From Dyadobacter chenhuakuii (lineage in GTDB: Bacteria; Bacteroidota; Bacteroidia; Cytophagales; Spirosomataceae): a DNA stretch of 64,000 nt. How positions within the stretch are numbered: position 1 is the stretch's first letter; each line of letters begins with the position of its first letter. The notes beneath the pieces were generated by a model, which was not told where the DNA came from, did not search any database, and saw nothing but the letters and a program-made list of their open reading frames with translations. Made by a program: the position numbers and the translations under genes. The DNA lies in assembly GCF_023821985.2 (NCBI RefSeq), contig NZ_CP098805.1, positions 62,001-126,000 on the forward strand, in the 5' to 3' direction. This document shows positions 43,433 through 52,296 of this stretch, piece by piece.

Positions 43433-45934
43433 ATAACTGCCTTTAGTCCCATCCTCCTTCCAGTACTTATATATCTCATGCCAGCTAACGGAAATAAAGC
43501 CAACCAAAATGCAAAGTAAAGCCTGGGCTATATTCACAGCGTCGAGCTTAAACAAGCTTCTCAGGGTGGAATTAAGAAGTATTAGAACGCATAGGGAGAC
43601 CGAAATCGTTAAGACCCATCCAATGAGGTCATTTTTGTATTTCAAGGTCGTAAAGAGTGATTTATGAAATGAGCGGTTGGATAGCGTCAGAAAGAAATTA
43701 GCCGAAATAAGACTGATAAAGACCAGCGATCTGGTCATCGTCTCTGAGCAGCCAGTGTTTAACCCATACCAGTAAACGCTAAACAAACCTGCCGTAATGA
43801 CCAGGCCCTGAAGCATGCTAAACAGCAGTTCGTTTGTCCTAAACAAGCTGCTGGAGAAAGGGCGCGGCGGCTGCGATAAAACATCTTTGTCGGCGGGCTC
43901 ATTTTCGTAGACGATCGAGCACGTTGGGCCCATAATCAGTTCAAAAAAGATCACGTGCACAGGAGTAAAAACCTCAGCATACTTCCATCCTAGCAGCAGT
44001 GGTACAAATACGGTCAGGATGACGGGTATGTGAATGGAAATGATGTACCGGATCGCTTTTTTCAGGTTGGTATAAATTCTTCTCCCGGCAGCAATGGCGT
44101 CCACCATTCCGGACAAATCATCATTTTGCAGAATGAGTGCAGACGCTTGTTTGGCAATCTCACTTCCTTTTTTGCCCATGGCTATGCCAATGTTCGCCGC
44201 TTTGAGCGCCGGGCCATCATTTACGCCATCGCCGATCATTGCCACAATTTCCCCGTTGGCTTTCAGCGCATTGATGACCCGAAGTTTGGCCTCGGGAAAC
44301 ATACGTGCAAAAATCCAGGTACCTGTTACCGTTTTTCGAAGATCCTGATCATCCTCTCCGATAAGGCTCTGGCCAAGCAGGACATTTTCCGTGCCACGAA
44401 ACCCGATTTGGGACGCAATATTCTGGGTTGTGGCGGCATTGTCGCCGGTAATTATCTTTATCTGTATACCAGCTCTGTAAAATGATTCAAGTACGGATTG
44501 GATGTTCTTCTTAGGAGGATCGTAAAATGCAATCAGTCCTGCAAAACGGAATTCGATTTGCTGCTGTTGTTCCGGAAACTGCTTCCTGGAAAAACTACTC
44601 TGGCCCACACCTAAAACCCGGTACCCTTTTTTGGTGAATTCATTGACTGCATTTAAAACGCGCCTGTTCTTTTCGCCGCTCAACCTGCATACCGATGAGA
44701 TAGCCTCTGGCGCGCCTTTAGCCGCCACGATCCTTATTCCAGCTCCGTTCTCAAATATGTGTGTCATCATCGGCGGCAAGCCACTCAGCGGGTATTCATG
44801 TACCATCTGGAAGTCAGCTCGCTCATCTTTGCCAGGCAGCTCTTGACATGCCTGATGCAGTGCGATTTCCATAGGATCGAAGGGTTCGGGCTCACTTGCC
44901 CACATGGCTGTTGACAAGACGTGAATGGTTTCCTTGCCTGGTTTATCAGCGATCGAAACGATTGCATCTTCGGTAGGAAGATAGATCCCGGCCAGCGACA
45001 TCCGGTTTTCAGTGATCGTGCCTGTTTTGTCCGTGCAGATCACGCTTGCGCTTCCCAGCGCCTCAATAGTCTTTGCATCTTTGACAATTACGCCCATTTT
45101 CATCAGGCGAAATGCACCGAGGGCCATAAACGTGGTAAAGGCAACCGGTATTTCCTCGGGCAAGATGCTCATTGCCAGGGTAAGTGCCTTCATTAAACTA
45201 TCCAGCACGTTTTGTGATCTGCCGTAGTTGATGGCCCAGACAAATACAAACACGACAGCCCCAATGAATGCCATATTTCTTACCAGCTGATTGATCTGAA
45301 TTTGCAGTGGCGTTTTCCCTACTTCAATCGAGTCAAGACTTTCGCCAATCTGGGCCAGGCGTGTTTTATTTCCAATAGATGTCACCTTGCAGACTGCACG
45401 GCCGCTGGCAACGAGGGTACCCTGGTAAACGGGCTGGGAAACATATCTGAAAACAGACAATGATTCGCCGGTTAAAATCGATTCGTCGACTGAGAAATCG
45501 TGCGCCTTTTTAACTATGCCGTCCGCTGCAATCCGCACGCCCTCTTCAAGAACCAGCAAATCCCCTACAACAATGTCTTCAACTGGAATCGGTGATTCGA
45601 TGCCATTTCTGATAACAAGGCTTTTAGGCTGTGTAAATTGCCTGAGCTTTTCCAGCGCGCTTCTGCTTTTTGTATCCTGATAAAGCGAAATAATGGAGAT
45701 CAGCACAATTGCACCAATCATCATAAGACCTTCCTGAACAGAGCCTGTAAAAAAATAAATACTGGCAGCGATCATAAGCAGTATCAGCATAGGCTCTTTC
45801 ACTAGCGATATCAGTGCTTCAAAAAATTCGCTTCGCGATTTCTCTTTCAGACAATTCCGCCCAAACCTATCCCTTGATGCCAGAACTTGCGCATCATTTA
45901 AGCCCGGGCTTTCAATAGTATTTACAGTTTGCAC
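43430..45934 (-). CDS. P-type cation-transporting ATPase (P2-type)
   Basis: An 834-residue pump with LTGESLSV (actuator), M4 motif SILPEEIPVAFTTFMALGAF, the phosphorylation site VICTDKTGTITENRM, nucleotide-binding KGAPEAI and hinge MIGDGVNDGPALKAANIGIA. M6 reads FFELIMGPTCSIVYENEP. The PEEIP and M6 sequences differ from Ca2+ pumps (PEGLP, N..TD), so the ion is uncertain (Ca2+, Mn2+ or H+). It lies 100 bases downstream of a UspA gene on the same strand and is probably co-transcribed with it. Confidence 0.92.
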   Translation of the reverse strand: MQTVNTIESPGLNDAQVLASRDRFGRNCLKEKSRSEFFEALISLVKEPMLILLMIAASIYFFTGSVQEGLMMIGAIVLISIISLYQDTKSRSALEKLRQFTQPKSLVIRNGIESPIPVEDIVVGDLLVLEEGVRIAADGIVKKAHDFSVDESILTGESLSVFRYVSQPVYQGTLVASGRAVCKVTSIGNKTRLAQIGESLDSIEVGKTPLQIQINQLVRNMAFIGAVVFVFVWAINYGRSQNVLDSLMKALTLAMSILPEEIPVAFTTFMALGAFRLMKMGVIVKDAKTIEALGSASVICTDKTGTITENRMSLAGIYLPTEDAIVSIADKPGKETIHVLSTAMWASEPEPFDPMEIALHQACQELPGKDERADFQMVHEYPLSGLPPMMTHIFENGAGIRIVAAKGAPEAISSVCRLSGEKNRRVLNAVNEFTKKGYRVLGVGQSSFSRKQFPEQQQQIEFRFAGLIAFYDPPKKNIQSVLESFYRAGIQIKIITGDNAATTQNIASQIGFRGTENVLLGQSLIGEDDQDLRKTVTGTWIFARMFPEAKLRVINALKANGEIVAMIGDGVNDGPALKAANIGIAMGKKGSEIAKQASALILQNDDLSGMVDAIAAGRRIYTNLKKAIRYIISIHIPVILTVFVPLLLGWKYAEVFTPVHVIFFELIMGPTCSIVYENEPADKDVLSQPPRPFSSSLFRTNELLFSMLQGLVITAGLFSVYWYGLNTGCSETMTRSLVFISLISANFFLTLSNRSFHKSLFTTLKYKNDLIGWVLTISVSLCVLILLNSTLRSLFKLDAVNIAQALLCILVGFISVSWHEIYKYWKEDGTKGSY

Positions 45935-46034
45935 GGCAATATTGGTAATGGTAGAAATCAGGGAAAAGGAAGGGCGTAATTAGTACTATCAACTCAAAGT
46001 TTATAACTCCACTTCGTATTCAGAATGCGCCCTA

Positions 46035-46901
46035 TCAGCCCAGGATCACCATCGGTGCTTTGAGCCCGTCTTTAACCGACTCTTTGTGATAGACCAATAG
46101 TGGAACCTGGGTATCCATCGTCAACTTTTTTGTCATCGAGGGGTTAAGGAGCTTTTCAAGAAAGCCTCTACGGCGGTTAGAAACGATCAGCAGGTCCGCC
46201 TTTATTTGACCGCAGTATTTCTCCAGCCGGTCCATCACATGGTCACTATTTAATATCGTAATCTCGCCGCGACCAATGCCAAGCTCATGCTCTATTTCGT
46301 CAATATACTGCCCATCCGGTTGGATGTCGAGCTGCTCATCCGAATTCACTTTTACCAGTCGGAGCTTACTTTTTAACTGTTTAGTCAGAGCGATGACATC
46401 GAGCAATATTTCCTTCTCATCAAATTCCAGTTGAGTAGCATAAACAAACTGATCAAACCTAATTACCTCATTGTTTGGCGGTATAATCAGGACTGGGCAA
46501 TGCGCTTGCAGTGCTATACCGGTTGCTGCGCTGCCTATTAATTTGTCGAGAAACGCTGCGTGACCAGTTCTTCCGACTACGATCAGATCGGCGGAGTTTT
46601 CTTTTGCTTGTTTGAGTACAGCCGTTTCTACGCTGCCCGTTTCCCATATGGCATCCGCCAGGTAGCCTTCTTGTTGTGCCCTGGACACTCGCTCGTTTAG
46701 TTTTGTGCGGTAATCGTCTTTCAACTGCTGATAGATGGGCGCAGTAACGATGGATTCGGGGATCATAAAGTCCCCAACATAAGGCTGGTAGGCATACATG
46801 ATCAGTAGCTTTGCACCGGTTTTAGCTGCGATTTGCTTGGCAGCCGCTAGTGCCTTATCAGCATTTTCGGAAAAGTCTATTGGTACTAGGATCGTTTTCA
46901 T
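46035..46901 (-). CDS. Universal stress protein, tandem UspA domains
   Basis: The ATG at 46901 (MKTILVPIDFSENADKALAA) is chosen; the 29-codon extension is not conserved in style and would overlap the regulatory region. The 288-residue product has two UspA domains, the first with VVGRTGHAAFLDKLIGSAAT, the second with VSNRRRGFLEKLLNPSMTKK. It is divergent from the GH13 gene and shares with it the palindrome at 46976-46987. Confidence 0.92.
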   Translation of the reverse strand: MKTILVPIDFSENADKALAAAKQIAAKTGAKLLIMYAYQPYVGDFMIPESIVTAPIYQQLKDDYRTKLNERVSRAQQEGYLADAIWETGSVETAVLKQAKENSADLIVVGRTGHAAFLDKLIGSAATGIALQAHCPVLIIPPNNEVIRFDQFVYATQLEFDEKEILLDVIALTKQLKSKLRLVKVNSDEQLDIQPDGQYIDEIEHELGIGRGEITILNSDHVMDRLEKYCGQIKADLLIVSNRRRGFLEKLLNPSMTKKLTMDTQVPLLVYHKESVKDGLKAPMVILG

Positions 46902-46944
46902 AGAATGTTTTGGTTTGAGAGGAATGCTTTGAATCAGTGTATTA

Positions 46945-47040
46945 CAAAGTTCGTGGGGGCAGGCTTGCAAGAGAATGACGAAGGTCATATCGTTTTAGAA
47001 GCGTGGTCAGTCAGCTATATCTTGTTGGCAAATAGCTTTG
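46945..47040. promoter_or_regulatory. Shared Crp/Fnr-type site between UspA and GH13 genes
   Basis: TGACGAAGGTCA (46976-46987, perfect half-sites, ATGAC-N4-GTCAT) lies between divergent genes. To the right, TAGCTTTG (47033-47040), a full TAnnTTTG match, starts 46 bases after the site. To the left on the minus strand, GAACTTTG (46952-46945) starts 24 bases after it. The two spacings are the same as those of the stress (46) and sulfur (24) promoters. Confidence 0.65.
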
Positions 47041-47059
47041 CTGATATAGGCATAACCTT

Positions 47060-48769
47060 ATGAATATGAGCGGAAGCAACACAGTGAATTCCATCTTTGA
47101 TATTGATCTGTCACCTAAGCCAGGTAAGACCTACTGGGCTGATGGTAACCGGGAGTGGCGTGAGGAATTTATCTACTTTCTTTTAATAGACCGCTTTCAT
47201 GATGATCTTGAAAGAGCGCCTGAGGACAAGCCAAACAGACAAACCGGCTTTGGGAATGCAGATCAGCTTCAGAGAATTTGTGGCGGGACACTCAGCGGGA
47301 TTACCCGTCACTTGGACTATATCCGGGACCTGGGTTGCACAGCATTATGGCTGAGCCCGGTGTTTCAGAATAATGGCTTTTCATATCATGGTTATGCGGT
47401 GGAGAATTACATGGACGTTGACCAGAGATTTGGAACAAAAAAGGATCTTGAAGACCTCGTCGAAAAGGCACATAGTTATGATATCAAAGTCTTTTTGGAT
47501 ATCGTCTTGCATCATTCCGGGGACAACTGGACTTATCCGGGCGATGAAAAATATTACTATTATCAGGGGGCAGTATTTCCATTTGAGTCTTGGCGCTCAG
47601 CCGATTTACCTGTCCCAATTGAGCTGAGAAATCCCGAGCTTTACTGGCGAAAAGGGCAAATCCGAAATTTCGATGCATACCCGGAAACGCGCGAAGGTGA
47701 TTTTGAGAATCTTAAGAGCTACAAAAATGATGCTTCTCCGGAGGCTCTGCTGGTTCAGCAGATCCTGACCAAAATACATTGTTACTGGATCAGGGAAACA
47801 GACGTCGACGGTTTCCGGATTGATGCCGTCAAGCATATGGGGGAGGAAACCGTTAGTCAATTTTGTTCACACGTACGTGAGTACGCTTACAAGTTAGGAA
47901 AACGTAATTTCTTCTTTTTTGGAGAGTTTGTCGGTCCCGAAGAGATGTACAACCGGTATATCGGCCCGAAAACTTCTGTGATGATAGAAGATAAGGCCAT
48001 TTATTTTGGGCTTAATTCTGTCCTGGATTTTCCGCTCTACCATATTCTGGCTGATGTGATCCGTGGTGTCTCTAAACCGCAAAAGCTGGTCGAGCGTTAT
48101 GAATCACTCCGCCAGGGAGCGATGGGCAGAGGTGAGTTTGGTGAGTTCCTGGTAACCTTTATTGATAACCACGATCAGCTGGGGCAGCTGATAAAGCGGC
48201 GTTTTGGTAAGGAAGCTTCTGAAAACCAAATAATTGCAGGCATCGGATTTTTGCTGTGCGCACTGGGTACGCCCTGCATTTACTATGGCACTGAGCAGGG
48301 GTTTGATGGCTCAGGTGAAAAGGATTTCAATGTTCGCGAAGCGATGTTCAGCTTACAGGATCCCAGAGTAAATGCCTTGAACAAATCCTGCCGGATCTAC
48401 CAGCAGATCGCTGCTCTGGCTAAACTCAGAAAGGAAAATGCAGCGCTCAGGTTCGGGCGTATGTATATGCGCAAACTTTCGGTGGACGGAAAGGATTTCA
48501 TGCTTCCCACATTTGAAAAATGCCTGCTGGCGTTTTCACGGGTCCTATATGATGAAGAAATTGTGGTTGCTTACAACAGCTCTCAGGATGAGAACGATGA
48601 AGAGTACGTCCGGGTAGATCCGCTACTGAACCCGCAAGGGAGCTCACTTAGGTTTATTTACGGACAGCAAGGCAGCGTAAATGTCCTTTTGAATGAAGAG
48701 GGTAACAAGCATTTTATCAAGCTGAAACTGGAACCCGGCCAATTCGTTGTCCTAACTAACAAAAGCTAA
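47060..48769 (+). CDS. GH13-family glycosidase / glucosyltransferase-like enzyme
   Basis: A 569-residue alpha-amylase family enzyme without signal peptide: DGFRIDAVKH (nucleophile Asp region), FFFFGEFVGPEEM (general acid Glu) and TFIDNHDQ (third Asp), plus ALWLSPVFQNNGFSYHGYAV. The opening YWADGNREWREEFIYFLLID and the domain C of about 100 residues resemble maltodextrin-active enzymes. An ATG at 47066 is an alternative start. In a stress setting it may mobilise glycogen or make trehalose/maltose-type sugars; the reaction is not certain. Confidence 0.9.
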   Translation: MNMSGSNTVNSIFDIDLSPKPGKTYWADGNREWREEFIYFLLIDRFHDDLERAPEDKPNRQTGFGNADQLQRICGGTLSGITRHLDYIRDLGCTALWLSPVFQNNGFSYHGYAVENYMDVDQRFGTKKDLEDLVEKAHSYDIKVFLDIVLHHSGDNWTYPGDEKYYYYQGAVFPFESWRSADLPVPIELRNPELYWRKGQIRNFDAYPETREGDFENLKSYKNDASPEALLVQQILTKIHCYWIRETDVDGFRIDAVKHMGEETVSQFCSHVREYAYKLGKRNFFFFGEFVGPEEMYNRYIGPKTSVMIEDKAIYFGLNSVLDFPLYHILADVIRGVSKPQKLVERYESLRQGAMGRGEFGEFLVTFIDNHDQLGQLIKRRFGKEASENQIIAGIGFLLCALGTPCIYYGTEQGFDGSGEKDFNVREAMFSLQDPRVNALNKSCRIYQQIAALAKLRKENAALRFGRMYMRKLSVDGKDFMLPTFEKCLLAFSRVLYDEEIVVAYNSSQDENDEEYVRVDPLLNPQGSSLRFIYGQQGSVNVLLNEEGNKHFIKLKLEPGQFVVLTNKS

Positions 48770-48840
48770 CCGTTTATGATAGCTTACTATTTGGTTGACA
48801 TATAACTCGTAAAACCTTGAAAATGAGAAATGCAAAATCT

Positions 48841-49483
48841 GGTTTAATCATCATTGTCTCGGGACTCCCAGCTAAGGTAACAGCTTTTTTGCCCAGAAAC
48901 TGGCCCAAATGCTTAGAGCGGTTTATTTGAGCAGCGATAGGATTAGTATTTCGCTTCATGCGCAGGGGAAGTATACATTGGACGACAAAATGTATATATG
49001 CCAAACGATGGCGGAGCTGACGGATAAGCATTTAAGCAGGGGTCAAACGGTGTTAATGATGAGGCGGTTACCAACTGAAAAGAGAATGGATCACCTTCTT
49101 TCCAAAGGCAAAGTAGGCAGCAATGAAATGATAGCATTGGCTGAGAAGATTGCCCAAATGCATCGTGACGCTCCGGTTGTCTATCAACCGTTTGATCTGT
49201 TGGCACAGATGGCCACATTCAACGACATCGCTGGCATACGGCCATTTATTTTAAAGCATTCCAGTGCGAACATTCAAAACCAAACTAGTGAGAAATATGA
49301 TAAAGGGGAGCTAATGCGTTGGCTTGGGGAAAGCGTTTGTTTTCCAACCAATTTGCTGCCAAGTCAACATTTAAGATGGTTGCCGATCGATGACAAATCT
49401 GCTAAACTTGAATTCGCATATAACAATTTGTCAGTTTCTTTCACTGTTATCTTTGACGCGCACCATCAGATCGCCGAATTACG
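48841..49483 (+). pseudogene. Mosaic of kinase/AAA, aminoglycoside-phosphotransferase-like and DUF6920 fragments
   Basis: A 202-codon open frame (48909-49517) is a patchwork. From 48841 one frame reads GLIIIVSGLPAK and, after a shift, GNSFFAQKLAQMLRAVYLSS, a P-loop ATPase start (SGLPA.GKS.FA), and KYTLDDKMYICQTMAELTDK. At about 49055 it changes without loss of frame to VLMMRRLPTEKRMDHLLSKG and AEKIAQMHRDAPVVYQPFD, part of the phosphotransferase domain of bifunctional APH/ATP-binding proteins. From about 49255 it reads KGELMRWLGESVCFPTNLLP and SQHLRWLPIDDKSAKLEF, as in DUF6920. It then runs into the MgtA remnant. None of the parts is complete. Confidence 0.65.
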
Positions 49484-50343
49484 TTTCCCTGGCGCTGGCC
49501 GTCGGGATGGCGCCTGAGCTGCTGCCTGCCATTATGACCGTAGCTATGTCGTCGGTAGCGGCAACGATGATGAAAAAGAAGGTGATTGTCAAGAAGCTTT
49601 TATCCATCCTTAACTTCGGCGAGGTCCGTATTTTGTGCTCCGACAAAACCGGGACCATTACAGAAGGCACTGTCATAGCAAATGTTTTTGTTGACGTATA
49701 TGGCAATCCGGATGATCAGGTCCGGTTGTTCGCATTTTAAATGCATCCATGCAGCAGGGTTTCACTAACCCGGTCGACCAGGCGATCTGCGCGCTGAGCG
49801 TTCAAGATCCTGGTTATACCAAGCTTGGAGAAATACTTTACGATTTTATCAGATAGAGGCTGAGTATTTTGGTAGGCTTTCAAGAAGAAGCAATCATTAT
49901 TAGTAATGGGGCTTTAGCCAACATTCTTCAAGTTTGCCAGTTTGTGCATACCCAGACGGAAGATTTACAGCAGCTGGATGAAAAGATGCGAAGCGATATC
50001 AATGATCGTTTTGAAGCTTTTTCCAAAGAAGGGTATCGCGTTGCCTATATTGGTGACGGCATCAACGACGTCGCCGCCATCAACGCGGCTGACGCGGGAA
50101 TCTCGACAAGCAATGCAGTAGACGCGGCAAAACAGGCTGCGGATGTTGTTCTGCTAGAAAAAGACCTTTCTGTACTGGCCGATGGCATCCAGGACAGGAG
50201 GAAGTCTTTTGTCAACTCAATGAAATGGCAACTATATATGAGTTGGGACATGGGTTTGTAGCTAAACTTTCTTCATTGTGAAAAATATCACTACAACACG
50301 CTAAACGAAATGGATGTACATTTAAAAAACGTTATAATGTACT

Positions 50344-50499
50344 ATGCCAAACTCAATTTTGATAATTGTTAAACTTTATATTGGGTTGTCACCGGACGAT
50401 CGGATGGAATTATTGGATGAGCTTCAAAGACTGGAATCCATGAGGAAACCTACAAAGGAGGCCTACGAGGAGGCTATAAAAAACATGGCAATTATATAG
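50344..50499 (+). CDS. Small protein, 51 residues (paralog of the frame at 50636)
   Basis: MPNSILIIVKLYIGLSPDDR is followed by MELLDELQRLESMRKP and YEEAIKNMAII. It aligns along its length with the small frame at 50636 (YIxL....x.ELLx.L..LE.M.......YE..I...A). The sequence before it, ATGTACATTTAA and AACTCAAT, also recurs near the second copy. Helical, without signal; not recognised. It lies within the broken ATPase gene. Confidence 0.45.
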   Translation: MPNSILIIVKLYIGLSPDDRMELLDELQRLESMRKPTKEAYEEAIKNMAII

Positions 50500-50635
50500 C
50501 AGTTGAGGCAGCCGTTAATAATAAAGATTGGCATCCCTCAGTAACCACTGCCAGTCTTGTTAAGAAATGGGTGTACATTTAAGAAAGCGTACAGCAAACT
50601 CAATGAATGTAACAGGTTCAACACCTTACCAGCAC

Positions 50636-50791
50636 ATGACGAAAAATGTATTGTTAGCAGTAAGGGACTATATCTGTCTTACCGCCAAAGAAAAACTGGA
50701 ATTTCTTTCACAAATCCGTAAAATTGAGAAAATGAAGCCCATTGTCAGGCTAGACTACGAGAAAACACTGATAGACTTAGCAAATCAGTAG
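50636..50791 (+). CDS. Small protein, 51 residues (second paralog)
   Basis: From the ATG at 50636 it reads MTKNVLLAVRDYICLTAKEK and LEFLSQIRKIEKMKPI, ending YEKTLIDLANQ; an in-frame ATG at 50567 would add 23 residues. It is a diverged tandem copy of the 50344 frame. Its last codons overlap the start of the C-terminal ATPase piece, so the insertion boundary is close to 50788. Confidence 0.45.
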   Translation: MTKNVLLAVRDYICLTAKEKLEFLSQIRKIEKMKPIVRLDYEKTLIDLANQ

Positions 50792-51065
50792 TCTTACTGG
50801 TAATCCGTACCAAAGTATCGTTTTTTAAAAGTAGGCCTGGAAATCTATTGCTAACGATCACAGTTATTGCGCTGATATTGGCCATTTACCTGCCATGGTC
50901 TTCGGTTGCCTTTTCGCTGGGCTGACAGGGATTGAGGGGAAGCACGTATTGGTTTTGCTCGGCATCCTGATTGCGTACATGATTACCGCCGATTTGTTAA
51001 AGGTGTGGTTCTTTCATTTCAATAAGGCCTGAGTATTACTTAACTGTGTGTCGGCGCCGTAAAAC

Positions 51066-51130
51066 TGACTAATGTCAGTTAGAAGAGTAGGCAGGGTCAT
51101 CGGACGTAGGTCTGTATCAGGATAATTTGG
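51066..51130 (+). promoter_or_regulatory. Crp/Fnr-type site and -7 element before the UspA-BON-UspA operon
   Basis: TGACTAATGTCA (51066-51077), within AACTGAC-N4-GTCAGTT, is a perfect palindrome. TAATTTGG starts 46 bases after its last base and is followed by TAGA, as upstream of the DUF4136 gene. The ATG is at 51163. Confidence 0.65.
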
Positions 51131-51162
51131 TAGAAAATTAGCTCACCTTACTATTCCTGCTC

Positions 51163-52014
51163 ATGAAAACCATATTAGTACCCTGCGATTTTTCAACAGC
51201 TGCAATCCAGGCAGTCGAGTTTGCCCAAGAGATCGCTCAAGCTAGCCGTGGACAAGTGAAAGTTCTGCATATTATTGAAACCCGGTATCTGTACGGGAAT
51301 GGTATGGCTGGTCAGCCTTACCTGTTTGCCGATACCTCGCTTGCAGTCGATGAGTTAATTAAAGATGCTCAAAAAGAATTTGAAAAAATAAAATTGGCAC
51401 TTGGCGAGGGGAGGGTACCTATTAACTTTTTGGCGGAAACAGGTTCTTTGATTGAAACAGTCCTCGATGTGGCTGTTCGTGAAAATGCCGACCTAATCGT
51501 CATGTCCAGCACTGGCGCCCATGGCCTGAGGGAGTTTTTTATCGGATCTAATTCCGAAAGATTCGTGCGGCGAGCGCCAATTCCAGTATTTGTGACTCAC
51601 CAAATGCAGCATGTAAAGGATATAAGGGATATTATAGTACCCACATCATTGGATTTGACTGAAAATGAATTTTTGACACAGGTCAAGACCCTGCAAGCAC
51701 GCTTCGATGCAATTCTGCACGTGCTTTACGTCAATGATTATCCGATGAGCTTGATGCATGATGAAGAGGCTACAGCCAGCTTGCGGAATTACGCCAAATT
51801 CTATAAACTGCAACGGTATACACTGAATGTGCGTAGGGGTCCAAATTTGGAAAAAGCAATTTTGGATTTCGCTTCCAAGATGCCGGGTTCGATTATCGCC
51901 ATGTCCACGCATGGTTTGAAGGGTTGTGAGCATTTACTAAAAGGAAGCGTTGCCGAAGATGTGGTCAATCATACCACCGGAACTGTCTTCACTTACGTTA
52001 ACCCGCAGAATTGA
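51163..52014 (+). CDS. Universal stress protein, tandem UspA domains
   Basis: A 283-residue protein with two UspA domains; first with TILVPCDFSTAAIQAVEFAQ and GAHGLREFFIGSNSERFVRR (ATP-binding G-2x-G-9x-GS), second with STHGLKGCEHLLKGSVAED. It is closely similar in build to the UspA protein at 42473. It heads an operon with a BON protein (32 bases) and a further UspA protein. Confidence 0.93.
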   Translation: MKTILVPCDFSTAAIQAVEFAQEIAQASRGQVKVLHIIETRYLYGNGMAGQPYLFADTSLAVDELIKDAQKEFEKIKLALGEGRVPINFLAETGSLIETVLDVAVRENADLIVMSSTGAHGLREFFIGSNSERFVRRAPIPVFVTHQMQHVKDIRDIIVPTSLDLTENEFLTQVKTLQARFDAILHVLYVNDYPMSLMHDEEATASLRNYAKFYKLQRYTLNVRRGPNLEKAILDFASKMPGSIIAMSTHGLKGCEHLLKGSVAEDVVNHTTGTVFTYVNPQN

Positions 52015-52046
52015 TGCTTTGCGGGCCAATAGAAAGGCTATCTAAC

Positions 52047-52283
52047 ATGAAAACATGGATAAGTGACGCCTTGCTTATGAAGCATATCGTCAGCACCCTG
52101 CACCAAAACTCTCGTCTTCGTGATGAAGATATACGGGTATCTGTCAAAGAGGGATGGGTATCTCTGGAAGGAAAAGTAGATCAAGAGTCCGACAGACAAC
52201 TTGTCCAGGAAAGTGTTGAGAGCGTCTTGGGCGTTTATGGCATTACTAACAATCTGACCTTTTCTCGATTCCATTGCGACTAA
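52047..52283 (+). CDS. BON-domain protein
   Basis: From the ATG at 52047 (MKTWISDALLMKHIVSTLHQ) the 78-residue product is a single BON domain: IRVSVKEGWVSLEGKVDQES and SVLGVYGITNNL. BON domains bind lipid headgroups or small ligands in osmotic and envelope stress (OsmY, Kbp). No signal peptide is seen, so it resembles cytoplasmic Kbp-type proteins. It lies between two UspA genes. Confidence 0.88.
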   Translation: MKTWISDALLMKHIVSTLHQNSRLRDEDIRVSVKEGWVSLEGKVDQESDRQLVQESVESVLGVYGITNNLTFSRFHCD

Positions 52284-52296
52284 TACTGACAGCGGT

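Larger units (their letters stand above)
49484..51032 (+). pseudogene. MgtA-type P-type ATPase remnant, multiply broken
   Basis: Pieces follow in order: YVSLALAVGMAPELLPAIMT and ILCSDKTGTITEGTV (M4 and phosphorylation site, 49484-49740); after a one-base loss in GCATTTTAAATG, NASMQQGFTNPVDQAICALS to YDFIR, then TAG for an expected Lys (49855-49857); then RLSILVGFQEEAIIISNGAL to KEGYRV, directly joined to AYIGDGINDVAAINAADAG, so about 100 codons of the P domain are missing; the piece ends at 50261. The C-terminal membrane part (IRTKVSFFKSRPGNLLLTIT, then VLVLLGILIAYMITADLLK) resumes at 50788 with another frameshift near 50920. The N-terminal half is absent. A 526-base segment with two small frames lies in between. 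Confidence 0.8.

Noticed and set aside
46902..46988. 29-residue N-terminal extension of the UspA protein
   Set aside because: The extension would cover the regulatory palindrome and the UspA domain begins exactly at MKTILVPIDFS.
48774..49218. Minus-strand frames of 85 and 91 codons
   Set aside because: They are antisense to the mosaic pseudogene and show no coherent domain.
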